DNA of 64,000 bases, from assembly GCA_963693305.1 (NCBI GenBank), contig OY855911.1, positions 29,102,439 to 29,166,438 on the forward strand, given 5' to 3'. Both the position numbers and the translations under genes were made by a program. Positions within the stretch are counted from its first letter, which is position 1, and each line of letters starts with the position of its first letter. The DNA is from Meandrina meandrites. Its lineage: Eukaryota > Cnidaria > Anthozoa > Scleractinia > Meandrinidae. Below, piece after piece: positions 34,553 through 48,664 of the stretch. The notes below the pieces were generated by a model. The model did no database searches and was not told the DNA's origin. It was given only the letters and a program-made list of their open reading frames with translations.

Positions 34553-37500
34553 CTTTGATACGAAAAAGACAAATTTGAAAACTTAAAACCTTTTCCACAG
34601 TAAAGCGATTTTGTGCTGTGCCTAATATTTAAATGTCAATTTCATTATTCGTGTTTGTTTGCTTGTTCGTTTTTAAAAAAATAATTACAAAGTCCCTTGT
34701 ATGTTATGATGTTCAGAGTTGGGCAGACTTTTCACAGCTTCACTATCTTCTCACTTTGATTGTGATTATTTTGCGCTCGCAATACGATGTAAATAGTGTG
34801 ACTTAGGGTACTCTACAATGAGGTGGAGACGTACGGCCCCTTTACCCATTCAACCATAAAATATAATTTTTTCCTACTCCATCCCAGACCACGAAGAAGT
34901 TTTTCCCACATTCTTTTTCTCAAAGATTATGCAAAAGCTAGCACAAAATAACGCAAATATTGACGACGCACTGTTTAACATGCTCAAATGGAAACTTAAC
35001 ATCAGGGGCTAGCGGACAAAACCCCCGCGGTTATTTTGTTATTGAGAAGAAACCTGTTTGTTTTTGCTTTGTTGCCAATTATTTTGCCTGCCTTTAATAA
35101 TTTCACAACGAACAACAAAGCCTATTCATATGTCTTCAGTAATAGTGAACAGTCCCCAGTCACACTCCACATGTCGATCCGAAGTATCAAACAAATTTAG
35201 CAAATTTGAAAGTGTTTTCAAACTTTCGTGATCGTTTCGATTTATAGACAATCGTACAGGTTTGACCGGCTTTAGCAGGATGAATATTCGAAGCTCATGA
35301 CCTCCACTGATGTAACACACACGCCAATTAAAGGAGTGTTTATTTTCCTTTTTTTACCTAGTACCTCGGGGGCAACCCCATTGGATTAATTTTTCGCAAA
35401 GAAAGGTGATATTTCACGCATTTTACAGTCGATTGCAAGGCAGTGTTTAAATTTAGCCTCAGCAGTCAGCTTTTTGCCCCAGAACCCAACATGCTAATTA
35501 AAAACGAGTCTTCGTCGTTATATTTTATTTGTGTACTCAAGCCTTTCATACTGTGTAAGGGTCTGGAAAGTTTCGTTTCAACAGGGCTGTGCAATTTAAG
35601 CAAAAAAAGACCTGTCTTTGCAACAGATTCGTATACTAAGTTTCCAAAGGGCCAGTTACGTCAATCGTTTTAATTTATTTTTACTGACGTGTACACAGTG
35701 ATGCGCGAGGCGAATTGGAACTAATGCGAAAAGTCAATATTAAACATAGTATAAACTCTTCGCTTCTTCATCCAGTATCGGACTTTCCAAACAAGCATCA
35801 GTAATATCAATGTCTGCTGCGGCAACACAGTGTCGTGGGCCAAAATAAGACTTGCAACACCCATACCTTCCCATAACTTGAAACAGTGTCAATTTTTTCA
35901 TCGCGTGCAACTTGATGGGCGTGATAATGTTTGTGTCCATGGTCCAGTGATCATCCAAGCTTTGAAATTCTGAATTGATTTCCCGATCCTGTGGAAACTT
36001 ATGCCCTTTCTATTATTAGAATATTTAGCGTGAATAAAGCTGTACGCGAGCCAAAATCATTTATGGGCCTATACTCAATTGCTGTAGTAAGTATTTATTC
36101 CTCAAGAGCGCTTTTCCCTCAAAACTTGGCCAAGTGGATTATATATTTTCCCTATTATTTCTACAGCATTCTAAATTTGCCATTTGTTTCCACGATAAAG
36201 ATTTATTCCCACGCGAATGACAAGCGGATGTTATTTCAACTTGAACCCGGACCTTTCTGTCTAAACGTTTGGGTGTTTGTAAAACCCGCGTTTTCGATAA
36301 AAAATGCAAGAAATTAAATTAAATCCTTATATTTAGTGGATGATTTCTTTTGCCAAAATGCTTTTAGGGCTGAGACGCGAAAGGTACACTTATTATTAAT
36401 AATTGTTAAGACCAACGGATTAAGTCATTGCAGTCTATTGTTTTGGTCATTTCTTCTGGAAATAGTCTGGGTCGCTTGGGTTTCCCTGGGAATTAATTCG
36501 TGATTGAGCGTCGCGGCTCGTACACTATTACAGTGCACGTTTTGTATTTTTGTAGCTATGAATAAATTCTGCTTGGATATGGTTACTCTGCTCAGACATC
36601 GACATTCCGCTAGCGTTTTATTCAAAAAAAGAAACGAAATTCTGCTCAGGCAGCTATTTCGCACGAAATTCTGCCCTGACATCGGCCATTCTGCTCACAT
36701 TTTATTCAGAAAAATAATTAATTGCTGTAGTTACCAAGCTTTTGTTTTCTCTGCTCCAATTCTGCTCGAAAACTCTTTATCAGTTCTGTCAGCATATGTT
36801 CGCGGACGGCAAAAAAGCCCTACGGCTTGAAATTCCACCGCCGTAGAACTCAAAACTGTCAAAAAGTTTTGTTTAGTTCTTGCAGATATATATAACGCCA
36901 ATAGAAAAATTTCTCTTGCTTTAGCTGGTCCCTTGGTTGGCATTTGAATAAATACGTGCTAGCTTGGTCTCCCAACAAACCTAGCAACAAACCAAAGCAT
37001 CTGATCTTTGGTCTCTGATGTCAAATAAAAAATTTCGCATAACGGTGACAACGAAAGGATTAGATTTCTTCGCGACGCCTCGCGCCAAAGCGCAGAGTTG
37101 AAGTTTTCCTCTGCAAACAAATAGCTCCCGAGTACACTGGGCTTTTGAACATTTGTGCTTACAGGTACGGGAAAAGAGCAACCGTGGTCATAAATTAAAC
37201 ATTGATTTAAAAACCTAATTAAACACAGTGTGGTGTCCAGCTGAGAGCAGTGAAACGACCACATCTCTCTAGCGCAAAAGTTTTTTACACTCGAAAGTTT
37301 CAGCTTTAGTCTGTCAGACGAATGGGTCACACACAAAAGCTGCCGCGGTCAGATTTAATTCTGCACTTTGGGTGTGACGAGCAAGATACAATTTGCATTT
37401 GTGCTGTATTTAAAGCAATATCTCCGTCTGCAATATGAGTGCGAACTAAATGAAATTAAGGACGAAAGCAATATTTGTTTACTCTGTCGGGTTTTCGAAA

Positions 37501-37874
37501 TAAAAGTCAAGGGAGAATCTTCCTTCGCGATGCCTTAACCATCAAGTTTGAGTGTGTAGACAAATGTTAAACTACCTCAAAGAAATCTAATTACGGCTAT
37601 TCTATAAACATATATATGCGTTGTGCGCCCAACTAACCTCGCTGGCATGATCTCTCTTGAGGCTGTCGATCTCAGCCCGGTGTTTTCGGTACATCTGCTC
37701 AAATTCATTGAGGTAGCCTTTCGCCTCGGAGATATGCTGGATGGTGATGTCGTTTCCTTTGGAGGACATCGCTAGCTCGGACGCCTTGTAAGTAACAGTG
37801 CGGCGAACGGAGGGCGAAACTGGTCTGCCACTACCGGACGTGACTTCCAATCGCGTCTGCTCCATCTCGGACAT
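26309..37874 (-). CDS. Giant coiled-coil protein 1 (2826 aa), minus-strand partner of a head-to-head pair
   Basis: Two coding exons, 37874-37638 and 34552-26309, joined in phase 0. Residues 1-54 are a non-helical head with an SPSVRR motif. From about 55 to 2763 the chain is an almost unbroken heptad coiled coil rich in E, K, L and D, with no Pro-rich or enzymatic domain. Rare breaks carry a repeated V-Q-S ... P-D-M-F motif, best at residues about 2007-2026 and 2368-2387, with a looser form at 165-184. The tail (2764-2826) has a GGGG turn, the acidic RFEFDDDDFEGG and a basic TVTTRTVKVKSSKKARS end. No signal peptide or membrane segment, so cytoplasmic. Myosin-tail or rootletin-like matches are expected only from composition. 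It is colinear with the plus-strand paralogue at 41774. Filament or scaffold is inference; I do not recognise a named family. Confidence 0.9.
34553..37637 (-). other. Intron of coiled-coil gene 1
   Basis: No internal exon is convincing. The region 36560-36780 contains several near copies of ATTCTGCTC with TTTTATTCA between them, a degenerate tandem of about 80 bases and unknown origin. Confidence 0.5.
37638..37874 (-). CDS. Coiled-coil protein 1, exon 1 (head)
   Basis: 79 codons from ATG: MSEMEQTRLEVTSGSGRPVS onward to SLKRDHASE, with donor GTTAGT. The last 30 residues (EAKGYLNEFEQMYRKHRAEI...) align with EAKDTFTALEAAYKRLLLQV in the partner's exon 1, which supports both exon models. Confidence 0.85.
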
Positions 37875-38065
37875 CTTTGCAGTTGGTAGTGAAACTTAAA
37901 CCCTCAAAAAAGTTTCAAAAATGACCTGATGTCAGCGAATCTACCGAGCTGTTGTTTGCTATATGAAACGAAGACGCCCTTGTTAAACGCGCACACACAC
38001 AAATGTAACAGAACTTCGCACTTCACTTGTCGCGGCGACGTGTGCGTAATCGAGCAATCGCGCGT

Positions 38066-38102
38066 TGTTTTGTAGTCACTGAGTCATTTGCATGCTTATA
38101 AA
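38066..38102 (-). promoter_or_regulatory. Putative core promoter of coiled-coil gene 1
   Basis: On the minus strand TTTATAAG (38102-38095) is TATA-like and is followed at once by the octamer ATGCAAAT (38093-38086). A start near 38065 would give a 5' leader of about 190 bases before the ATG. Predicted from sequence only. Confidence 0.4.
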
Positions 38103-41100
38103 CCGCCTGTCAACACGCCCAGTACTGGAGCAATGACATTCAATCAAAAGCAGTCATGACCTAGAAGTTTCTTATTATATTTGGGCAGGACGCAGACTTA
38201 ATGGAATATAACTGGTTCACGGGATTGTATTGGGAATTGTTTATACGCACAATGGGGTCGTGACATATCTTGCGAAATTACTGAGGCCTGTATTTTTGTA
38301 ACTAGGCGCGTTTGAATATTGGGCAAACGAACATTCTGGCCACCTTGTGCGCAAAGCCTACTCCAAGGTAAGGAGAACAATTTCAAACTGTAATTTTTTC
38401 TTGCTCGCGTTCAGCTCCATTGACTAAACGCGTTCGTGCCCTTAACTGAATGATAAACCACGGACGCCCCTTCACTATTTGATATTTTCCAAGTGTTTAT
38501 GAGAATTTGGCTTGGTCAAATGTCCGGAACTTTTCAAGCGTAAAGTGCCAACAATAAGCGTAAGTCGAGCTGAGCTTTGCTATATATAGTCAACATCCAG
38601 AATCGCTTAGTGCTCATTTAGCAGCTAACCGATTGTTTAACAAGCTAGACGCCCTGGGAACATCTCTTGATGCACTGTCGATCGAAATTGTCTGGGAAAA
38701 TGCTGCTTCTAACAATTGCACGACGTAAGAATTTAATCGCTGTCTGTTGTGGGGTTCAACACACCCCAGTGCACAGGCATTGTTTACAACTGTTAATTGC
38801 TATGCTAATATATATCAGATATAACTGCGGCCGTGGGAATATTTTTTCAATTCAGTGTCTGAGAGGGAGAGCTTATGCTTGGGAAAATTTCTATGCCATT
38901 CAATTTTTTTTTATCTTTTATTTTGTTATTTGCCCGCATTTCCTGTACTGCAAGACGAAAGTCACGAGAGGTTTCATAATTTTGATTTATTGAGTACCTC
39001 ATTTCAATGGTAATGATATTTCCAACGCATTTCCGGTGATTAAGCACATCGCAAAAGGCGTTGACAAAGAGCTTTTGAATTTTTTTCGCCTCATATTGAA
39101 GAAAAATGCAAGAACAGTTTTAGAAATCGGTGAAATCAATCGTTATTGCTCCCCAAAAAATTACCTGGAAAATTCTAGACTTAAACGGGGGTTTCCCAAA
39201 CTACTTCTCGAACTGTAGAACGAAATGACCTCGTTTTGGGTGGAATAGCACTGTTCAGTGGTTCGTGTCAAAACTTCTGTTTATGAACGTTTTTGGCGTT
39301 GGCGACGTCATTCAAGGCTCCTGTTTAAATATATTTTCTTTCCAGCTTAAATGTAATATAGCCTTTAGCACCCAGGGAACGCTCTTCTTTATAAAACGTC
39401 GTTTGTAGGGTTTTGTTTACCCAATCTCGTCGGAAGCTTATGAGCTTAAGATCTTTTGTTGTTAAACCTTAGATTTCGTGATTGCAGGGGATAAAACAGA
39501 TGCATAGTCAAGCACTTTTTTAAAATAACAGGTATCCAACAGGTTTTCGCTTCCCTTAAAAAAAATAGTTTTCGTTTTACCAACGGCGCTATTTTGTATT
39601 CTAGTGGTGGCGTGATCACACCATTTCACGGAATATCATTAGTTTGATCTATTCGTGTTAATCTCGCCTCTTGAGATCTCTTCGGAAAGGAGCATTGTAT
39701 AACTCAGAAATATTGGCTTCAAAATTGTTCGCTAATATCAACCATATATTTTTATGTTAACACGATGCCAGATATATCTCGCTTTTTACCCCCTATCGGT
39801 ATCACGAAAGCCTTAATCACAAACTTTCAAAAGAATTCCAATTAATACGTGTATAAAATGTTGGACTGCATCATTTGGCGGGCTGTGGGATTTAAAAATG
39901 ACTGCAACAATTTCACTCACTTTAAATGTTCTCAACGTTTCGAAAAACGATTGTGTAATTTAGTGCTTAATTTTACAGTGCTGTCTTAAATTCAATATTA
40001 AAGATATATTAAAATTTTCCCGTTTCTAAAAACCTCCTTTCAGTTAATATTGGTTAACAGCATTTTTAGGGGTAATTAGCTGATAAATTTATAATGCCTT
40101 AAAACCGCAGAAACTCAAGAATGTTGGTGCAGCATAAATTGAATTTATTTATTTCATCTTGGGCCCCAGTAACAAAAATATCCTAAATTTGTCCTTTTTG
40201 TTCAAAATATTGGTGCAAATCGAAGAAAATGGCGTGTGAGATATTCTTTATATTACAAGCCATGAATGACATTGTACTGTGAGGAAAAGAACACAATTTT
40301 TGCTTAATTGCTTCACTTCCGCTCAATACAGCCCACAGAAAATTTAAAACAACACACTTTAATGACTTGACCACTGTCGACTTTTTGTTTTGATATTTTA
40401 CCAGTGTAATTTGCAATTTAAAAACCTGACGCCCTTTTCGTTGTGATTAGCCTCTAACCTCAAAATTAAAATTGATCACGCACACACTTAAACAAGTTAC
40501 TGTTCCTTGATGTGCTTCATACTTCAGTTCTGTCATTCGCTGAAACATACCGCGTTTATCTCTAATTTTTACAAGGAAGGAGTGTTGTTGTGACCTTTCG
40601 AGACCTTATTTCGATTGAAGCCGATTTTTTTTTTGTCTCGAACTGCGAACTCGAGAGAACGGAATTTAAACGAGTTTTTCGCTTTTATTTTTTTCTATTA
40701 ATAGTATCAAATAAATCAAGCATACTTCCTTTCCCGAGTGGAGCAGTGAGTTTGGGCGGCGATCGTTATCTGGAACACCTACACAGTACTTTAGTGACAA
40801 AAAGTGCTCGCTTTGGCGATAGACCCGATGCTCAAAACAGGCGCCGAAAAAAATCAAACCACTATGAAATGAATAATGGGCTGGGCAGAAAAACAACGCT
40901 TGAAACCCGGTCTGTGAATATGCTTTTAAAGGGTGTTGGCTGGCTTTCTTTGGTCGAGTGGGTTTGCGTGTCGCTCCGTATATAGGAATGAATTCTTGGA
41001 AAAGTTTGCTTTATTCTGCTGTCTCACCAGGCTTGACAGTTTGATTTCTCCTTGTACATGTAGTGTACGAAAGCCGCAGCTTACTTTCGAAATATACTTT

Positions 41101-41532
41101 GATATTTTTTTTTACTTTGATTTCAATTAACTTTGCGATAAACAATTCAAAACATGGTCAGCTGATAATTTAATTGCTCCGATGAAGCTGGTTTAAGTCA
41201 CATAGCGTACGCTAAGTGGCTCTAGTTCGGCCTCCATACCTTGCGATAAAACATTCAAGTGTATTCCTGTTAAACAGCCAGATATCGACCTTGAATATCT
41301 GTGTTTTCAAATGTCACACATAGAACTTCCTGATTTATCTTTTGACGTCTAAGTTACAGTCTTCGAGCCTAAGCGATGATGGTTCTTACTATTAGCTAGC
41401 ACAGAATTGACTACTGTCGGATCTAGACGGCAGAAGTTTCGTTTCTTTGAGTTTAATTTGTTTGCGAACTTTCCAGTCGCAGACACGAGTTCACACCCTT
41501 GAAAGCAGTGAAGCGATACCAAAGCTGCGCAA
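38103..41532. other. Shared intergenic region of the divergent coiled-coil genes
   Basis: About 3.4 kb of AT-rich sequence with no gene recognised. It could hold enhancers serving both genes. TATATATAG at 38582 and similar boxes are not clearly linked to a transcript. Confidence 0.5.
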
Positions 41533-41670
41533 ATTTGCATATTAGTGATACATGACTGTTCGCCTTCGCCGTCAGCTCAGTGAGCTGGCCATTTCATTTG
41601 CATACGATTTACGTGCTTCGGAATGTTGTCAGTGGCATAAATTAAGCAAGAGAGTACAGTTTGAGTACTA
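41533..41670 (+). promoter_or_regulatory. Putative core promoter of coiled-coil gene 2
   Basis: ATTTGCAT octamers occur at 41533-41540 and 41596-41603, and a weak TATA-like CATAAATTA at 41635-41643. A start near 41667 would leave about 107 bases before the ATG. TCATTTGCAT occurs also at the partner's promoter, in the opposite orientation relative to its gene. Confidence 0.4.
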
Positions 41671-41773
41671 GTTCCTTTCCTTGCAGGCTTGAACTGTTGT
41701 ACACCTCCATGAAAGTGGGCTTGCACCCGACTACCACCATTTCTGCCGATCAGCTGAGCGAGTCCGTCTGACT

Positions 41774-42061
41774 ATGAGTACAAAGAAGGCCGGAGAGAGC
41801 AGTTTCTCAAGTGCGTCTGACGCCGGAGAGCGAACAGAGACTTACAAGAGTGGTACGACTGAGGCTACCAGTAAAACCAAGCTGGGAGATGATGTGTATT
41901 CCTATACACGCGTCTCACGAATTTCTCAGGGATTCTTCGACAATGATGACCTTGCTCTGCGGCATTACGATGAGGCGAAGGACACATTCACCGCGCTCGA
42001 AGCCGCTTACAAGAGACTTCTGCTTCAAGTGGAAGCCATGAAAGATGAGCGAAGATACGAG
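41774..42061 (+). CDS. Coiled-coil protein 2, exon 1 (head)
   Basis: 96 codons: MSTKKAGESSFSSASDAGER to AMKDERRYE, with donor GAG|GTAAATT. The downstream in-frame codons quickly reach a stop after the donor. A 5' leader is continuous with the ATG. Confidence 0.87.
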
Positions 42062-45000
42062 GTAAATTTTATTTGTTCCTTCTTTCGTGACTTGCGAACT
42101 TTTAACAAAGATATACCTTTGATACCGAATAACAGACTTTATTGTTTACAAGGTTATAACGGTGATTGCGAGCCCCCTTAAAGAGTGGAGCGCTAACAAA
42201 ATTTGAGAGTTATATAAAGTTTTGTTCTCAAGACATTTGAAAGTTCTTGTTTACTCGGGAACTAACTCATTAATTCAGACAATTCACTGGGGAATTTACG
42301 TGCAAAGTCAGTATGTTCTGACAAAACATTTTAACAAAAGATCACTTTATTCTCGTTAAATTTGGCCCTTGCACTCAACTGTTTACTTTTTCTCGTGCGA
42401 AACTTCGTGACGAATAAAGGTTATATTACACATCGTAACACCTTCACTCTTTAAATATTCAAACAGTGTATTCAATCAGTGCCAATTAACTTTAAGCAGG
42501 ATTTTAGTTAGGCCACAATAAGAAGTTGTTAATGGGTTTAGGTTATGTGTCATCCACGATCTCTAACAGTAAGTAAATGAAATAATTTTCGATACTTACG
42601 ATCGAAATCGAATCGAAAAGAACGCCATTTACTTACTGTATACCGTGCGAACGATTTCAATATTATAGACTAATATATTGAGTCAACAATTAGGTGTTAA
42701 TTGAATTAGATAAACAATTGTGGAATTCTAGATGCAGTATTGAGCTCTACGGGGAAAAACAGTTCATATTATATTCATGAAGTTTAAAAGGGAACTTAAA
42801 TTCCAATTAAACAAGACGAAGTAATAACGTACCCGCTGAGTCAATACAAAGTTAACAAATGAGCAGTTTCTAAAGGATCCAAAAGCTAATATTGATTTTA
42901 TTCAGAGTTTTATCTACTGTACACGAAAGCTTTTACTTACTTGGGAAAATTTTCAAGCTAAAAGATAACTAATCGGCTGACGTGGTTGTGTGACACGTCA
43001 GGGTTAAACCTTCTTCCTTGTTGCCATGTTTACGTAACTTTCGTTAAATACTTGAAAAAAGTTGTTTCGAACTATCGTACAGTACTTGTCTTTGGTTCTC
43101 AATTTTTGTAACTTTCCTTTCAAAAGGAGGCAGGCTTCTTTTGCTTAAAGACTCAGTTAACCGCTGCGGTAGACTCAATAAATTCGGCCGAATTTGAAAG
43201 AAAGTACAATGCGGTACTCGTGTTCAGCCGATCGAAAATGAATGTTCTGAATGTTCACTGACCTTTTTTCAGTATTTGAATTCGTAAGCGTATTTTGGTC
43301 AAAATTCAACTATAAAGTACTGATTAAGTTGCTATCTAGTTGAAACGAAACAAGAAGTGCATGGCAACAAAAAATGGAAGGAAAATTTTGTCCGAGACTC
43401 GTTGAATATCTGCCGGGGTCAATTACACTGTTTTTATGCGGTATCAGCGTGTCTGGCGTGTGTGTACTTTAACTTCTTGTCAACTAGAATTTTGATAAGG
43501 TAAATAAAATATTGTTTGTGTGCTTTACAAGTAGGAATTTTACCTGCTCACACCAACGAAAGAGGTCGTAATCAAGTGTATCTTGTTCGTTAACAACCAG
43601 TTATTTTCAGTCAGTTCACTGTTGGGCCACCGACATAGAAGAATAGTTTCGTTTGTAAGGGGAGGTACACTGTAATTGTAATCTGTCACAAATTATGTTA
43701 GCAAACGTCTGCTTTTAACAACAAGAGTAATCAGCTCCTTTTAAAAAGGTATTTACAAATTATTTTAGGAAACGTCTGCTTTAACAAACTCCTCCAAAAT
43801 TCTCTTTGGGCTTTTAATCAAAATAAATCTCATTCAGTTTGAAGTTTGGCACAAAATCTTTTTTTCGTAACCCTTCACCGCTGTCGATGTACTTTTCGTC
43901 ATGTATCGCAGATTGAATTCACTTTTCTGAAAATCGACTGAAAAGGTTTTTATACAAACTGAAATTCGGAAAGTTTTGCTTATAACACGTTTTAATATTC
44001 TATTGAAGAAAAAACTCCTTCATGGATCTTTTCGTGGGCTGGCGAATGGTCTGGCTGACCTCTCCATTACAAAGTTAGATCACATATCAATGTAACGAAA
44101 AAAAAATTCATGTGATATTAGTGAACGTTTCTTTCTGAGAACGTGTTTACACGAACTACAACTAGGAAACGTATGGTTAAACATGTCAGGTTAGGGGTTA
44201 TACTGAATATTGGTGCTTTGGGCTGACTGTTTGGCAACACTCTATTTAGTACCAGAACAGAATTGTATAAAATATTTTGACTGTTTCTTTTTTCCTCCTG
44301 AATATTTACAGTACTCGGCCGCACATGCAACTTTCAGTTATCTGACCCATGTACAAATAAAATATCCGACTTTTTTCAGTGTTTTGTTTACAGAACGTCT
44401 GTCGTTTGTTAGCACAGCAACATGCGTGCAAAATAAGACGAGTTTTCGGTCAAGAAAAACAAAGACGGGGCTTGGCATAAAAACAGATACCGTGGCGTTT
44501 GTAGACTTTGCATTTACATGTGAGGAATCGCTTTACATATAACTTTCAGGGAGGTTATTCCGGAATAAGTAAAAGTTTTTGGAAAAACTTGCAAAGAAAT
44601 GTCAAACTTGTTGCACATAAAATGTGGACGTTCGTTAGGTCTTTAGGTTTCTCATAACTGGGAATTAGTTTATCTTTTCATATTGGTTTTTTAAGGCCAG
44701 AAAGTGTAGTAAGGTTTGATGAACAGTGAAACTCCGCGAAATCTTAGTCGAGCAGTTCAAAGTTTTTTTTTATTCGAGGAGTCAATGATACGTGCAATTA
44801 ACGTTTTCGTATACAATTGTGTAGATAGGACGAAACCGATAGCAGTTGAAATTCTAGACGAAGGATAAACATAAGTCACGGCGGCTGAGTCGGCCAGTCG
44901 CGGTATCCTAAGCTAAAAGACCTACGAAATATGAAAGAACAGATTGTGTGGGAAATGTAGCTGAATTAATCACCACATCAAACATAACGGAAGTAGCAAT

Positions 45001-48000
45001 AAATTGGCAATCAAGCACCTCCTCTTGCAGAATCGATGTCCCATTGTCTGTGAATATGTCTGATATCCGAGCGTTGTTTCTTTTTATTTGCCATACTCGA
45101 TCGGTATGTCTGATAACAAATGATTGATTGCAAACTTATGTGGAAAGAAACGCAATCCCTTGGTCCGAGCAACACAGCAGCGGAAAATACAACCCTGCTG
45201 GGATTGCTGGCTCTTGAGTCATCTTTGATCTTTTCCGAAAAAAAAAATAGCGGAAGAGAAGCACTTGCAGGCACGAGGTAGCAAGATCCAGAACCTCAGT
45301 CAAATAACTATCTGAATATTACAAAGAAAAAGGAACTGTGTTTTGAACACTACAATTAATACTATGTGAATAATCGTTTATAAACAAGATAATAATGATG
45401 TGAATAATCGTAATCATTCATGAATAAACAAGATAATCGGCGTGATTGGTAGGAAAAACTTCTTATCACAACAACTCTTTTGAAAACAAATTTTTTATTT
45501 GGAGGAAATCGGGGCGTGAGCACCCGAGGTGGGGGAAGTGGAGGAGGGGGGGGGGGGGGGAGTTTCTACCTTATAACGCCAACCGGGTACTATCACCGCT
45601 GGGTGGAGTCCTATTTGTGACCTTCCAAGACTGTGATGGGATTCTAATTTTGGTCTTTTACTATGAGATGGGTTCGTTGAATCGGGAAGAATATGTCAAT
45701 CAACTTCTATTTTTCTGTTTGCCCAAATCCGATCGTTTTGAAATGAGCGATATCAGGAGCCGAGATGAAAATATGTAACGGATGTTGTGGTACTGTGGGG
45801 AAAATTTAAAAATTCTCTTCACCTTCGGTATGAGTGGGTATACAATTAACTCTTTAATCTGAGATGTAGTAGCAAATTAGAATTTTTTGGTCTGAGACCG
45901 GGAAGGGGTCCTAACACCCCAGCGGAGCACCCCGACATAAACTTTTCCAATCCCCCACGCCCCCTCCCCCCACACCCCAGACTTTGGTCTGCTCCCATAA
46001 GATAGAACAACATGTAATTGTAAGAGCATGCTTTGGAAATTTGATAGATAACAGGTTATCATATTGTACTTGGAGAAGTGCCGAAGAATTGTGAAAAACA
46101 ATCCAAGTCAGACTGTATATTGACGGTCGCTGACCTTACAACATCTTTACCAGAGGACTGGGAAATTCTGATTGGTCCTAAGCATTATTATTATCCTGAC
46201 AGCGGGCGCAAAGAAAAGCACAGTTTCCGGAATTATTACATTTGTTCCGCTCATGTTCATATTGAAAGGGCTTCGTGAGACGCATAAACCACATAATTAA
46301 ATTACGCTTCTTATGTCAAATGTTCTTTCTATTCTTTACAGTGAATACCACTAGATGTACCAAATTCTATTCATAAAGCAAATTTTCAAAAGCTGTAAAA
46401 CCCTCGAGAAGAAGACCGCTCTATATAGCTACAATAAATTTCGATAGTTACTTTGGTCTATTGCTTTGTTTGACTGCTTGATTTATTTACCATTTACCTA
46501 TGATATTTAAACTACTTCTATCTATAAATACAGTAAATTGAAGTCATCTTTCCGAAGCTATGCAGATGCAGATTTCTCGGGCATGGGGTTGTCACGCTAC
46601 AGTTGGGCGACATTCATCATATTTGTAGTTAGCTTTCTCGTGGGAAAGACTCGAGATTCAATTCACAATGTTTTCAAATCCAACACAGAAGCAGCCGAGC
46701 GTTTCAATATACAATGAAATAATTAATTTGAATGGATCTTTAAACTAAAGTTTTATCGCAGAAACAACGGTGCTAGTGAACTTCGTTAGACTTGTGAATT
46801 GATCCTTCTATTTATTTTAGACGCCTCCGAAAGCTGGTTCTCCGTTTGCCAACAATCATAACGTCTTTGACCTATCAATGAAGTGATCAGCTTTAGTTAC
46901 CATAGAGACATGGGGTGTGTATGGCGTTCCCATATTCTGCATAATTTACAAAGATCAGCCTATTGTTGTGGCTTTTAATTAAAATCTTGCTCTTAATCAA
47001 AATGCACAATGAAAGAAGAGTGGATTCAGTCCAAGCTCTCAGTGAGACTTATGAGTATAGATTAGTATAGATTTATTAGTATAGATAAGTATAGATTTAT
47101 TAGTATAGATTCTGTAGATTTAGCAACCTTTACTGGACTAAAGGGTATAAGGAACTTCCGCCACATACCAATTAAAAATGTAAACTCGGTGCCATAAACC
47201 TCAGCTTGAATCAGCGCACTCAAACAGCAAGAAATGTCCCTTGTTTACACGTTGTTGTCGAATTCAAGATGAATATTAAAACTTTGAATGGGGCTAAAAT
47301 CACATTTGAGGCGGCTTAAATGCGCAGCTTAAATCAGCGCACTCAAACAGCAAGAAACGTCCCTTGTTTACACGTTGTTGTCGAATTCAAGATGAATATT
47401 AAAACTTTGAATGGGGCTAAAATCACGTTTGAGGCGACTTAAATGCGTGATTTTAATTAAAAAATGTAATTTTAAACCAAAGTCGGCAAAAGTTTTGTTC
47501 AAACACTGTGAACCCTACAGCCTCTTTTCAGTGCTGTTGGTCATTCTGAGATAAACAAACTTTTCTTATTTTACAAACGTTTAATAAAACTGTAAATAGT
47601 GGTCTGAAAATTAGAACACACATTGATAGCTAGTTCATATAACTTTCTGAATTGACCGTTTTTTGAAAGGTACAGAGCGTTTTCATGTGACGTCACGGCA
47701 GCCATATTGGTGTTCCAAAACAAAGCAACGACGGCCATATTAGTGTACCAAGCCATTCCTCCGGGAATAAAACTCTAATTTTATGCAAAAATAGGCTTTT
47801 GATGTAGTAAACCAATATGGCCGCTAGTCACGTGAGTGAAAACGCTCCAATGTAGAATTGATTTGATTAGTATAATTTGTTTTTCTCATATAATGTTACC
47901 ATAATGAAAACAAGAATATCTTGAGAAAAGAATAGGTCGGGCATAAGAAGGCGGCAGAAATCGAACAACTTTAGTGATTCGTAAACGACATAATCAAAAT

Positions 48001-48296
48001 CTGATCTCTCCTTCAGAAGTAGACAGGTGAGGAGAATAACGAAATTTGTCAAGCACGCTACACTATCTCCACTATCTTCTTCTAACGGGCACTGAAACAA
48101 GTGTTTGGCAGTACGTAAGGAGAATTTCTATTCCAACCTTTCGTTTTACCTTTAAGCTCTCATACTTTGCTTTTATAAATTTTCAACCTTTTAAAATTTT
48201 TAACTATTTTTAATTTCCTAGTTTTGAATTTAATTATTATTTTGAAGGGCCTTACTGAATAACACTTTTGGTGATGTGAGCTCCCTGGAGAAATAA

Positions 48297-48358
<62 letters not shown>

Positions 48359-48610
48359 TCAATATTCACTATTTGTAAAATTTTGGTTTTGAAATATTTA
48401 TTAAAGACATAAATGAAAATCAGATTTTTTTTTATGAACAGAAATATGTAAATAAGTTTATATTTTGTAAACAGTTCACCTCAGTTTGTAATATTTTAAC
48501 TTAGAGCGTGTAAAAGCTTGTCAGAGTGTCATTATGTAAGTAGGCTATTGAAATTTTTACTGACATTATTTCATGGGAAGAACTTAAGGAAAACAAAATT
48601 TGTATCTATA

Positions 48611-48664
<54 letters not shown>

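Noticed and set aside
26346..34558. Many Ser/Leu-rich frames on the plus strand opposite coiled-coil exon 2
   Set aside because: Complement of codons for Glu, Lys, Asp and Leu in heptads; they have no splice logic and shift frame often.
35740..35958. 72-codon minus frame in the intron of coiled-coil gene 1
   Set aside because: No flanking splice consensus in frame and no recognisable domain; likely chance.
47202..47447. Possible CRISPR-like or regulatory repeat array
   Set aside because: Only two copies of a 123-base unit; an ordinary local duplication in a eukaryotic intron.
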